Source of the DNA: an uncultured Tateyamaria sp.
GTDB taxonomy: Bacteria > Pseudomonadota > Alphaproteobacteria > Rhodobacterales > Rhodobacteraceae
Direction of reading: 5' to 3'
Assembly (NCBI GenBank): GCA_905480645.1
Contig: CAJQRC010000062.1
Coordinates: 1-39,677 of the forward strand
DNA length: 39,677 nt
The notes below the pieces were generated by a model. It had not been told where the DNA came from. It saw only the letters and a list, made by a program, of their open reading frames with translations, and did no database searches. Below, one piece after another: positions 15,285 through 23,519 of this stretch. Every line of letters starts with the position of its first letter. Position 1 is the first letter of the stretch. The translations under genes and the position numbers were made by a program.

Positions 15285-16817
15285 ATGAAGAGAACATACA
15301 TAAGCTTACTTGCGGTCAGCGTTGCCCTAATGGGTGGTACGGCGCAAGCGGATAAGTGGAGCGATCAATTTCCACATATCAAAAACACTGGCGACATAGC
15401 TGGCGAATGCTCATATGAAGCGATGTCACAGAAAGACTATAGTGGTCAAAAGCTGACGATTAACACGCACGCTGTGCCTGTTATGGGCGAGCCTACTGCT
15501 CTGCATGCTGAACAGTTCAGCGCATTAACTGGAGCTGAGGTGAATGTGATCCATACGCCGGCCGGTGATCTTTACTCAAAAGCGATGGTTCCGTTTCAAG
15601 CGGGTCAGGCCCCTTATGATATCGTTTTTGGGTTTTCAAATTTCATTCGTGACTGGAAGCAATATTTGGAGCCTGTGCCTGCTAAATATGTAAACATGGC
15701 GCAAATGAAAGACGTCACACAAAGCCATATTGATGTGAACACTTGGGATGGTGAAATGATCCAATTCCCGATTGACGGGGACCGGCACTATTTGAAATAT
15801 CGTAAAGACGTGATTGATAACCCAGAGTATCAGGCGAAGTATAAAGCTGAAACGGGTAATGAGCTGCGTATCCCGCAAACTTGGAAAGAATATGGCGAGA
15901 TGGCCGCTTTCTTTAATGACTGGGATTGGGATAATGACGGAGAGCTGGAATATGGTTCAGCCGAAGTCATGAAAAAAGACGACCTTATGTTTGCAGCGTT
16001 CTTCAGCCGTTCGGTTGCTTATTCCAAAAACCCGCGGGTAAAGGGTGGCTTTTTCTTTGATCTGGAAACCATGGAGCCGTTGATCAATGGGCCGGGCTTT
16101 GTTGAAGCGCTGGGCGATTGGGTTGAAGCGACGAAATATGTGCCACCGGGTGGCATTAACTTTGGCTTAGGCGATGAAATTAATTCGTTTGGTGGTGGGC
16201 AGACTTTGTTCAGCTTCTCATGGGATGATGCTTTCGTTGCGGCAATGCAGGACGATAGCCCTATTAAAAATAAAGTTGGAGTGGCCCCATTACCTGGATC
16301 AAACCGTGTGTGGAACCGTGATAGCGACGCTTGGGACGATACCTATAACCAAGCACCTTACATTGTGTGGGGTTGGACAGCAGCGGTTGCTAAGAAAAGT
16401 GAAAATCACGAAATGGCATTTGATTATTTGTGTTTCTTTGCGAACGATGCCAACCACCAGGCGGATATCGCGATTGGTCGCTTTGGTGTGAACCCGTTCA
16501 AGAAGTCAGACTTTGTGGCAGACCTGTATGTCGAACGTCAGGGCTGGGATCCGGAGATTGCAAAGCAATATGCGGACACTCTGATGGAGATGGAGGAAGG
16601 CAGTACGAACCGCGTATTCCCATTGCGTGTACCAGGTGTATTCCAGTTCAATAGTGCAATTGCTACGGGTACGGCCAAGGCTTTGGCGGGTCAGTTGTCC
16701 CCGCAAGAGGCATTGGACGAAGTTGCTGCTGAATGGACCAAAATTGTTGACCGTATTGGTGCTGATACAATCCGTGAAGCTTATGCTAAGGGTGTAGCTC
16801 TGGAGGACGCAGAGTAG
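15285..16817 (+). CDS. ABC importer extracellular solute-binding protein (family 1, polyol/sugar type), 510 aa
   Basis: Periplasmic receptor of the importer encoded downstream. A signal peptide (MKRTYISLLAVSVALMGGTA, cleavage after AQA at about residue 22, no lipobox Cys) precedes a long type-1 solute-binding fold. It includes LTINTHAVPVMGEPTALHAE, a DIVFGFSNFIRDWKQYLEPV segment, WKEYGEMAAFFNDWDWDNDG and a late VAKKSENHEMAFDYLCFF block. At 510 aa it is longer than most maltose-type receptors and resembles the GlpV-like receptors that accompany GlpSTPQ glycerol importers. Many aromatic residues suggest a small polyhydroxyl ligand, but this is inference. A very strong GGGAGGAG ribosome site and a terminator hairpin just after the gene suggest it is made in excess over the membrane components. 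Confidence 0.88.
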   Translation: MKRTYISLLAVSVALMGGTAQADKWSDQFPHIKNTGDIAGECSYEAMSQKDYSGQKLTINTHAVPVMGEPTALHAEQFSALTGAEVNVIHTPAGDLYSKAMVPFQAGQAPYDIVFGFSNFIRDWKQYLEPVPAKYVNMAQMKDVTQSHIDVNTWDGEMIQFPIDGDRHYLKYRKDVIDNPEYQAKYKAETGNELRIPQTWKEYGEMAAFFNDWDWDNDGELEYGSAEVMKKDDLMFAAFFSRSVAYSKNPRVKGGFFFDLETMEPLINGPGFVEALGDWVEATKYVPPGGINFGLGDEINSFGGGQTLFSFSWDDAFVAAMQDDSPIKNKVGVAPLPGSNRVWNRDSDAWDDTYNQAPYIVWGWTAAVAKKSENHEMAFDYLCFFANDANHQADIAIGRFGVNPFKKSDFVADLYVERQGWDPEIAKQYADTLMEMEEGSTNRVFPLRVPGVFQFNSAIATGTAKALAGQLSPQEALDEVAAEWTKIVDRIGADTIREAYAKGVALEDAE

Positions 16818-16843
16818 GCTTTAGGTCAGTCTATGTTATTAGG

Positions 16844-16873
16844 ACGCCCCTTTTTAAGGGGCGTTCTTTATTC
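16844..16873 (+). terminator. Intra-operon hairpin terminator/attenuator
   Basis: A perfect 9-bp stem ACGCCCCTT/AAGGGGCGT with a TTT loop (16844-16864), followed by the T-rich TTCTTTATT. It lies between the binding-protein stop and the first permease gene. Partial termination here is a common way to make receptor mRNA more abundant than permease mRNA. Confidence 0.8.
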
Positions 16874-16889
16874 AATAAGGCTATGGTAG

Positions 16890-17756
16890 ATGAATTTTAA
16901 ACATAAATATTTATTTTTGCTTCCGGGACTTCTTGTTCTGCTCGGCATTTTAATATTCCCGATTGGATTCACCGTCCGGCTAAGCTTATCGAGTTGGGAT
17001 AGCTTCTATCCTGCTCTTGATTTTATAGGGTTGGACAATTATGTCCGCTTGTTCACAGATGATAAACGCTTCTGGGAAGCATTTGGTCGTCTTAGTTTAC
17101 TCTCTTTAACGACTGTATTTTTGCAATATGTCATTGGTTTTTCTCTGGCCCTTATGGTCTGGAAAGAGATTGTCTTTCAACGGTTTTTTAGAGTTCTTTT
17201 CCTAATTCCAATGATGACTACACCGGTTATCATGACTGTGATCTGGCGCACATTCTTTCATGAGTCTTTGGGACCAGTGAATGATTTGTTAAGTTATTTT
17301 GATGTCACACCACTTTGGCTCAGTAGTGAGTTACTTGCCAAGTTCACAGTTATTCTAGTTGAAGTTTGGCAGTGGACACCGTTTATGTTTTTGCTGTTGC
17401 TGGCGGGTCTTTTGTCCTTGCCAAAAGAGCCTTTCCTAGCTGCTTCGATTGATGGTGCCGGGCCAATAAGGACTTTTGTCTATGTGACCTTTCCATTGAT
17501 GGCGCCGATCTCGATTGGGGCGATTATTATACGCTTGATTGAGGCCTCCAAAATTATGGATACTGTGTATGTCTTGACCTCAGGAGGCCCAGGTACGGCG
17601 ACTGAGACATCCAGTTTTTACATCTTTATCAAAGGTCTGCGCGAATTCCAATTTGGGTATTCTGCGGCACTGTCATTCACCTATCTGATCATCATGATCA
17701 TCAGCTTGACCATTATTGCGAAAATTTTGGTTAAACTGATGGTCCGGGGGAATTAA
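16890..17756 (+). CDS. ABC importer permease, MalF-type, 288 aa
   Basis: Inner-membrane permease of the importer with six predicted transmembrane helices; the first is LFLLPGLLVLLGILIFPIG. The cytoplasmic EAA coupling loop is at AASIDGAGPIRTFVYVTFPL (about 189-208), where the conserved Gly contacts the ATPase. The N-terminal hydrophilic loop with LSSWDSFYPALDFIGLDNYV is typical of carbohydrate-type permeases. It lies directly after the intra-operon hairpin; the following permease gene starts 3 bp after its stop. Confidence 0.9.
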   Translation: MNFKHKYLFLLPGLLVLLGILIFPIGFTVRLSLSSWDSFYPALDFIGLDNYVRLFTDDKRFWEAFGRLSLLSLTTVFLQYVIGFSLALMVWKEIVFQRFFRVLFLIPMMTTPVIMTVIWRTFFHESLGPVNDLLSYFDVTPLWLSSELLAKFTVILVEVWQWTPFMFLLLLAGLLSLPKEPFLAASIDGAGPIRTFVYVTFPLMAPISIGAIIIRLIEASKIMDTVYVLTSGGPGTATETSSFYIFIKGLREFQFGYSAALSFTYLIIMIISLTIIAKILVKLMVRGN

Positions 17757-17758
17757 CC

Positions 17759-18607
17759 ATGGGCCTGTTATATACCTGCCTTAAGTATCTCGTAGTCAGT
17801 CTGTGGTCCATTTTTGTAATTGCGCCATTTTTATGGGCTATTTCAACGTCTTTTAAAGACTTCCAATCTGTAACGAACGGGGCAACTTACATTCCTTGGG
17901 TTGATTTTGAACCCACATTGGAAGGATGGCGTGCGCTCTGGAAATCGCCGGCAAAAGGCGGTGTGGATATTGTTGAGCCGTTCTTTAACAGCATTTTTGT
18001 GACATGTGCCGGCAGTCTGATCAGCATTCTTCTGGGTACTTTGGCGGCTTATGCTTTGTCGCGTTTTACCTTCAAAGCAGGATTTATTCGTAACAGTGAC
18101 ATCACCTTCTTCTTTATCTCGCAACGCATAATGCCGCCTGTTGTTTTGGCGATCCCGTTCTTTATAATGTTGGGAAAGTTCGCGTTACTGGATACTTTAC
18201 TAGGCTTGATTGTTGTATATATCGTTTTGCTGATGCCGATCGCTGTTTGGATCATGGTGGATTTTTTCAATAAAGTGCCTCGGGAAATAGATGAAACAGC
18301 CCTGATTGATGGCTGCAATCCCTATCAGGCTTTTTATAAAGTGGTCCTGCCAAACTCGATCCCAGGTATTATCGTGGCCGGTATGTTTTGTTTGATCTTT
18401 GGTTGGACTGATTTTTTCTTTTCATTCATTTTGACTTTTACAGAAGTTCAGCTTTTACCCGTTGCGATTGTAGCGCTTAACTCATCAATTACCCCATGGT
18501 GGAGCTTGTCAGCGGCTGCTTTGGTCAGTGTGGCACCACTGATCGCGGTGGCCTTTGTTGTTGAACGGTATTTGTCAAAAGGCAATTTGTCAGGAGCATT
18601 AAAATAA
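17759..18607 (+). CDS. ABC importer permease, MalG-type, 282 aa
   Basis: Second membrane subunit, pairing with the preceding permease. It has a hydrophobic first helix (YLVVSLWSIFVIAPFLWAIS) with the STSFKD start of the first loop, further helices around 75-100 and 120-170, and an EAA loop TALIDGCNPYQAFYKVVLPN (about 180-199). GGGGG precedes the ATG, and the stop abuts the ATG of the first ATPase with no gap, indicating tight co-translation of permeases and ATPases. Confidence 0.9.
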   Translation: MGLLYTCLKYLVVSLWSIFVIAPFLWAISTSFKDFQSVTNGATYIPWVDFEPTLEGWRALWKSPAKGGVDIVEPFFNSIFVTCAGSLISILLGTLAAYALSRFTFKAGFIRNSDITFFFISQRIMPPVVLAIPFFIMLGKFALLDTLLGLIVVYIVLLMPIAVWIMVDFFNKVPREIDETALIDGCNPYQAFYKVVLPNSIPGIIVAGMFCLIFGWTDFFFSFILTFTEVQLLPVAIVALNSSITPWWSLSAAALVSVAPLIAVAFVVERYLSKGNLSGALK

Positions 18608-19687
18608 ATGTCACTCATTGCCTCAAACTTGTGTCTGAAAGCCGATACGGAATACCATTTGAATGACGTTTGTTTTGAAATGTCCAAGGGTGAGATTTAC
18701 ACAATTATTGGTCGTACGTTGGCTGGTAAAACCACATTGCTCAAAACTATTGCAGGGTTAATTGCGCCTGATAGTGGTACTTTGAACCTAGATGGCAGTG
18801 ATTTTGGCCGCATTCCGGTGTGGAAGCGCGAAGTTGCGATGGTTTATCAGCAATTTATTAACTACCCGCATTTGAGTGTTTATGAAAATGTCGCCTTCCC
18901 GCTTAAACAGCGCGGGATACTAAAGACTGAGATTCATAATCGCGTGATGAAGTCCCTCTTACAAGTTGGGCTGGAGGGGTTTGAGGAGCGCAAAATTCAA
19001 GCCCTGTCGGGTGGTCAGCAGCAGCGGGTAGCTCTTGCGCGTTCTTTGGTGAAGGAGGCAAATATTGTTTTACTCGATGAGCCATTAGTTAATTTGGATT
19101 ATAAACTACGAGAGCAATTGCGCGAAGAGTTTAGAAATATCTTTACTGCCAAAGCCTCTGAGGATGCTATTTTGATCTATTCTTCGACAGACCCTGTAGA
19201 GGCGATGCAATTGGGCGGGCAAATTCTGGTGATGGATGAGGGGCGTATATTGCAGCAGGGAAACGCCAAAGCGGTGTATGAAAACCCTAGCTCTGCCAAA
19301 GTCTCTCAAATCACCAATGATCCGGCAATGAACTTGTTCGAGGGTACTGTAGCGGAGGGAAAAATCATCTTAAGTCCACAGATACAGTTTGACTTACCCC
19401 GGCATTGTCAAGAGTTACCGCCAGAGAAATATAACTTTGGTCTCAGAGCTGCTGCGATTACTCTGGATGAGGGGGGTTTTCCGTTCACCATTGAACTTTC
19501 TGAAATAAGTGGCTCTGAAACCTTCCTGCATTTAAAACATGAGCATGTTAAAGTCGTGGGTTTGTTGGATTCGGTTCAGAATTTTAACATGGGTGAAACC
19601 GTCATGGCACGATTTGACACCACTCATCTTTACGCTTTTGCGACTGATGGTACATTAAAGTCCTCACCCTATAGCGGAATGAAGTAA
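18608..19687 (+). CDS. ABC importer ATPase 1 (GlpS-like: intact signature, switch His lost), 359 aa
   Basis: Cytoplasmic nucleotide-binding subunit. Walker A GRTLAGKT is at 35-42, the Q-loop at VYQQF, the signature LSGGQ at 133-137 and Walker B IVLLDEP at 153-159. The switch position, normally His in VTHD, is Thr194 (IYSSTDPVEAM), so its own ATP site should be poorly hydrolytic. A C-terminal regulatory TOBE-like domain spans about 235-359. It pairs with the next gene, which has the opposite defect. This arrangement resembles the GlpS/GlpT ATPase pair of rhizobial glycerol importers. It overlaps the next start by 1 nt (TAATG). Family and motif reading are firm; the polyol substrate is inferred. 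Confidence 0.88.
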   Translation: MSLIASNLCLKADTEYHLNDVCFEMSKGEIYTIIGRTLAGKTTLLKTIAGLIAPDSGTLNLDGSDFGRIPVWKREVAMVYQQFINYPHLSVYENVAFPLKQRGILKTEIHNRVMKSLLQVGLEGFEERKIQALSGGQQQRVALARSLVKEANIVLLDEPLVNLDYKLREQLREEFRNIFTAKASEDAILIYSSTDPVEAMQLGGQILVMDEGRILQQGNAKAVYENPSSAKVSQITNDPAMNLFEGTVAEGKIILSPQIQFDLPRHCQELPPEKYNFGLRAAAITLDEGGFPFTIELSEISGSETFLHLKHEHVKVVGLLDSVQNFNMGETVMARFDTTHLYAFATDGTLKSSPYSGMK

Positions 19688-20760
19688 TGGCTAAAATTGA
19701 ACTGCAAAATATTGCACATTCTTATAATCCGCAAGCTGCGGATAAAGCCTATGCGCTTAACCCCTTTAACATGACGTGGGTAGACGGTGGCCGTTATGCT
19801 ATTTTAGGGCCATCTGGCTGCGGAAAGACTACGATGCTGAATATAATGTCGGGTATTGTACAGCCTTCCGAGGGTAAGCTGCTTTTTAATGACGTTGATG
19901 TAACTAAGTTATCCACTTCTGAACGTAATATTGCACAGGTATTCCAGTTTCCGGTTATTTACGGAACAATGTCTGTCGAACAGAACCTAGCCTTTCCCTT
20001 GGTGTGCCGTAACTTTGAAAAGGCTGTGATTGTTGCCAAGGTTCAGGAGGTTGCTGGGGCGTTAAGTCTAGAGGGATTGTTGAAAAAGTCGGCTAGTAAA
20101 CTGACAGCGGACCAAAAGCAGCTTATCTCTTTGGGGCGCGGGCTGGTACGGGATGATGTCGCGGCGGTTTTGATGGATGAACCGCTGACGGTGATTGATC
20201 CGGATTTGAAATTCCGTCTGCGTAGGCAACTCAAAGAGATCAATCAAAAATACCGCTCAACTCTTATTTATGTCACACATGACCAAAATGAGGCTATGAC
20301 CTTTGCCGAAAACATCATCGTGATGGATGCAGGCTCTATCGTTCAAGTTGGCTCGCCATCTGAGCTTTTCGAACGACCAAAAACAACATTCGTCGGTTAC
20401 TTTATTGGTGCTCCTGCAATGAACTTCTTCGAGTGTAAGTTGGAGGGAAGCCATAATGTATCCTTCGGTGGCGCATCTATTATTACAGAAACAGATTTGT
20501 CAAAAACTGGCGAGGCTACGCTGAAATTGGGCATAAGGTCTGAATATATCCGGATCGTGGAAACAGCAGGCATAAATACGATTAAAGCGCAGGTTCAGCG
20601 TGTGGAAGACCTTGGAACTCATAAATTAGTAAGTGCAATTTTTGATAACCAAAACGTAAAAATTAAAGTAAAACGTGACCAAGAAGTGCCATTGGATTCT
20701 GTCTCGTTGGAGTTCCCGGCCCGCCACTGCTGTGTCTATGAAAAAGAACAACTAATTTGA
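19687..20760 (+). CDS. ABC importer ATPase 2 (GlpT-like: intact switch His, degenerate signature), 357 aa
   Basis: Second nucleotide-binding subunit of the same importer. Walker A GPSGCGKT is at 41-48, Walker B AVLMDEP at 160-166 and the switch His198 in YVTHDQNEAM, all canonical. The ABC signature, normally LSGGQ, is LTADQ (139-143, SKLTADQKQLISLGRG). In a head-to-tail heterodimer, the site formed by this Walker A/B/His and the LSGGQ of ATPase 1 would be complete. The other site would have both a Thr for His and a broken signature. A TOBE-like regulatory domain forms the last about 120 residues. It is the last gene of the operon; no clear terminator follows in the 177-bp gap. Confidence 0.88.
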   Translation: MAKIELQNIAHSYNPQAADKAYALNPFNMTWVDGGRYAILGPSGCGKTTMLNIMSGIVQPSEGKLLFNDVDVTKLSTSERNIAQVFQFPVIYGTMSVEQNLAFPLVCRNFEKAVIVAKVQEVAGALSLEGLLKKSASKLTADQKQLISLGRGLVRDDVAAVLMDEPLTVIDPDLKFRLRRQLKEINQKYRSTLIYVTHDQNEAMTFAENIIVMDAGSIVQVGSPSELFERPKTTFVGYFIGAPAMNFFECKLEGSHNVSFGGASIITETDLSKTGEATLKLGIRSEYIRIVETAGINTIKAQVQRVEDLGTHKLVSAIFDNQNVKIKVKRDQEVPLDSVSLEFPARHCCVYEKEQLI

Positions 20761-20937
20761 TGCTTTATATTCAATTATGACATCTTAGTTAGTGCTGCTG
20801 GTCATATCTCGTGCTGGTAAAAGAACGCAGATTTATTTATTTTTGTTGATATTTTGTCACTTGATGGCTTCATGTAAAGGCAAGAGGAAAACCTCTCTGT
20901 CTCGAACTCTTTTCAAGTCTCCAAACAAATGCCACAA

Positions 20938-21408
20938 TTAGCGAAATGGATACATCCAAACTTTGTAGTCTGCGACTAAAATATGCGCCTGATTAATTTC
21001 CTCTTGCGTCATCTTCTTAACTACTTCTTCAAGAGAGATTGCGGCGTCCGGATCTCCGCCAATCGCGCTCAAGGTATACCACATATACGCTCGCACGAGG
21101 TCTGGGGCAGGCATGCCGCGCCCAACCTCATAATACCAGCCAACACCAGATTGCGCTCCAGGGTGCCCTTTCATAGAAGAGCGCAAGTACCACTCAAAAG
21201 CGCGCTGATCATCACGTTCGACGCCGAGACCCATAGCATACATAACGCCAATCAATTCCTCGGCGTCCGCGTTGCCGGACCGAGCGGCTGGCCAGAGTGC
21301 ATTGTAGGCTGCATTAAATTGTCCTGTCTCAAGAAAATCACGAGCCTGCTCAATTTCACTCAGCGCAGGGGCGGCTATAAAAATAAGCACATAAAATATC
21401 TTACGCAT
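20938..21408 (-). CDS. Exported Sel1-repeat protein, 156 aa
   Basis: The signal peptide MRKIFYVLIFIAAPALS is followed by about three Sel1-like repeats (ARDFLETGQFNAAYNALWPA, then AEELIGVMYAMGLGVERDDQ and the GVGWYYEVGRGM region). It ends with the family C-terminal helix KMTQEEINQAHILVADYK, the same tail type as the Sel1 protein at 660-1262. I chose ATG 21408 because CAGGAG lies upstream and the signal peptide begins there; a longer frame to 21501 would run through the peroxidase gene. Probably periplasmic, mediating protein contacts. Its start codon touches the 5' end of the peroxidase gene on the other strand, so its promoter must lie inside that gene. Confidence 0.78.
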   Translation of the reverse strand: MRKIFYVLIFIAAPALSEIEQARDFLETGQFNAAYNALWPAARSGNADAEELIGVMYAMGLGVERDDQRAFEWYLRSSMKGHPGAQSGVGWYYEVGRGMPAPDLVRAYMWYTLSAIGGDPDAAISLEEVVKKMTQEEINQAHILVADYKVWMYPFR

Positions 21409-22722
21409 TTGTTTCTCCTGCTGGCGGCTCCGGTCTTGGCTGATGAAGATTTGCCTCGGGCTTTGCAACTGCATGATTTCATTGCTGTTGACCCTATACA
21501 AGCCGAACTTGGCCAGCAGCTTTTTTACGATCGAATCTTATCAGGCAATCGCAATATTGCATGTAGTACTTGCCACCATCCCGATCTGGGCACCAGTGAT
21601 GGCTTGAGCCTTGGTATTGGTGAAGGTGGGACTGGTCTGGGGCCACAGCGGACACCTGGTGTAGGTGATAATCGCATACCTAAGCGAATTACCCGTAATG
21701 CGCCTGGTCTTTGGAACCTAGGTGCAAAAGAGTTAACAGTATTGTTCCATGATGGACGATTAAGTGTTGCTAATACATTTGATAATGGTTTCAATTCACC
21801 TGCAGAGGAATGGTTGCCGGAAGGGCTCGACAATTTGCTTGCAGCGCAGGCTATCTTTCCGCTTGTAGCTCAGTTTGAGATGGCCGGAAATCCAAAGGAA
21901 AATGAGGTTGCTGGGGCTGTTCATAACCGGATTGATTATGCTTGGCCAATCCTGGCTGATCGTGTGCGTCATCTACCGATATATGCTGAAAGATTTACTG
22001 CAACATATCCTCATATATCAGTTGCTGATGACATTAAAATTTCTGATATAGCCAATGCTCTAAGTGCTTTTATTATTAAAGAATGGACAAGTTTTGATAG
22101 TCCGTTCGATGCTTTTCTGAGTGGAGATACAACAGCACTCACGGAGGTTGAGAAAGTTGGTATGGACTTGTTTTTTCGGACTGGTGGGTGTGCAGAATGT
22201 CATTCTGGACCGTTACTGTCTGATCAAAAGTTTCACGCCATCGGCATTCCACCTCTTGGTCCGGGTCGTACGCGTCGCTTTGATCCAATGGTCCGGGATG
22301 TCGGACATATGGGAGAAAGTGATGATCTTTCAGACGCTTATGCTTTCAGAACACCAATGTTACGTAATGTGGAGCTCACAGCACCGTACGGTCACAACGG
22401 AGCATATCCAACGCTTGAGGGCGTTGTGCGACATCATATCAATCCCATTGAAAGCTTTGATAACTGGACGCCTCAGACTGTGGTGCTCCCCGATGTTCCA
22501 TGGATTAAGAAAATAGACTTTATAGTATGGCAAGACGCACGGGAAATTGCGCGGCAACGAGCGGCCATTAAGTTAGACCCTGTAATTTTAACAAATACAG
22601 ACGTTAATGCATTAGTAGCATTCCTTCGTGCACTTACAGGGCGTGCTTCGACAAAAGGTATCCTGGGCATACCAGAGAAGGTACCAAGTGGCTTGCCTGT
22701 TGATAAGAGACTGTTGCGCTAG
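21409..22722 (+). CDS. Di-heme cytochrome c peroxidase / MauG-family protein, about 437 aa, start uncertain
   Basis: Periplasmic di-heme enzyme that reduces peroxide or oxidises a protein/metal partner. The first heme site CSTCH is at about 21562-21576, the second CAECH at about 22189-22203. Other family blocks are RNAPGLWNLGAKELTVLFHD, QFEMAGNPKENEVAG, and the late TPMLRNVELTAPYGHNGAYP. A signal-peptide tail (LFLLLAAPVLA/DEDL) is present but no ATG or GTG opens it. The only ordinary start near it is TTG at 21409, giving an 11-residue leader, which is too short. An ATA at 21391 would give a well-shaped leader (KYLTHLFLLLAAPVLA) but is a very rare start. Upstream in-frame codons are the antisense of the Sel1 gene. 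The 5' end may therefore have been lost by rearrangement. The body is intact. Confidence 0.75.
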   Translation: MFLLLAAPVLADEDLPRALQLHDFIAVDPIQAELGQQLFYDRILSGNRNIACSTCHHPDLGTSDGLSLGIGEGGTGLGPQRTPGVGDNRIPKRITRNAPGLWNLGAKELTVLFHDGRLSVANTFDNGFNSPAEEWLPEGLDNLLAAQAIFPLVAQFEMAGNPKENEVAGAVHNRIDYAWPILADRVRHLPIYAERFTATYPHISVADDIKISDIANALSAFIIKEWTSFDSPFDAFLSGDTTALTEVEKVGMDLFFRTGGCAECHSGPLLSDQKFHAIGIPPLGPGRTRRFDPMVRDVGHMGESDDLSDAYAFRTPMLRNVELTAPYGHNGAYPTLEGVVRHHINPIESFDNWTPQTVVLPDVPWIKKIDFIVWQDAREIARQRAAIKLDPVILTNTDVNALVAFLRALTGRASTKGILGIPEKVPSGLPVDKRLLR

Positions 22723-22736
22723 AAAATCTGATCTTA

Positions 22737-23516
22737 CTAATTGCCCTGCCAAACTGGATTGCGTTTTTCTGCAAAGGCGCGGGCTCCTTCCAATTGATCC
22801 TCTGAACGATAGAGCCTTTCCACCGCAGGTAATTGGCTTTTGGTAATTCGGTTCATAGCGTCTTGAAATTTAGTATCTTCGGCGTCTCGAACAATTTCCT
22901 TTATTGCCGCGTAGACTAAAGGTGGCCCTGATGCGAGTAATCGTGCAAACTCCCATGCCCGGTCCAATAATTGATTTGAAGCAACAATTTCGTTCACAAG
23001 ACCCCAGCGAAACGCCTCATTTACGTCAAACCAACGACCGGTTAGTAATAACTCCATTGCTATGTGATAGGGGATACGCTTGGGCAGCTTTACTGAAGCT
23101 GCGTCGGCTACGGTTCCTGAACGGATCTCTGGCAAAGCGAAACTTGCGTGCTCTGCAGCCAAAATAATATCTGCTGATAGTGCCAGTTCTAATCCACCGC
23201 CACAAGCAATACCGTTGACAGCCGCAATGACAGGCTTGTTCATGGCCCGCATCTCTTGTAGTCCCCCAAAACCACCAACTCCATAGTCACCATCAACAGC
23301 GTCACCGTCAGCGGCAGCTTTCAGATCCCAACCGGGACAGAAAAATTTATTTCCCCCACCAGTTATAATGGCAACTCTCATTTCTGGATTATCACGAAAA
23401 TCCTCAAATACGGCACCCATGATTTTACTAGTTTCTAAATCTATAGCATTAGCCTTTGGCCTATCCAGCGTGACTTGCAGGATAGCATCTTTACTGTGGG
23501 TCTTTATTGGGCTCAT
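22737..23516 (-). CDS. Enoyl-CoA hydratase, CaiD (carnitinyl-CoA dehydratase)-like, 259 aa
   Basis: Crotonase-fold enzyme adding or removing water on an acyl-CoA in the cytosol. Both catalytic glutamates are present: Glu110 (CGGGLELALSAD, also oxyanion hole) and Glu130 (SFALPEIRSGTVAD). The stretch FFCPGWDLKAAADGDAVDGD and the end LEGARAFAEKRNPVWQGN closely match what I remember of carnitinyl-CoA dehydratase CaiD rather than generic fatty-acid hydratases. It is the last gene of the module, 3 bp after the acyl-CoA ligase stop (TGA-AAG-ATG). A betaine-type acyl-CoA such as crotonobetainyl-CoA is a plausible substrate. This is inference, since caiB and caiT homologues are not in the window. It converges with the peroxidase gene, 14 bp apart. 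Confidence 0.82.
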   Translation of the reverse strand: MSPIKTHSKDAILQVTLDRPKANAIDLETSKIMGAVFEDFRDNPEMRVAIITGGGNKFFCPGWDLKAAADGDAVDGDYGVGGFGGLQEMRAMNKPVIAAVNGIACGGGLELALSADIILAAEHASFALPEIRSGTVADAASVKLPKRIPYHIAMELLLTGRWFDVNEAFRWGLVNEIVASNQLLDRAWEFARLLASGPPLVYAAIKEIVRDAEDTKFQDAMNRITKSQLPAVERLYRSEDQLEGARAFAEKRNPVWQGN

Positions 23517-23519
23517 CTT

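Noticed and set aside
20983-21408. Long in-frame extension upstream of the peroxidase (frame open to 20983)
   Set aside because: It is the antisense of the Sel1 coding region, has no family similarity, and precedes a recognisable signal-peptide tail, so it is not part of the protein.
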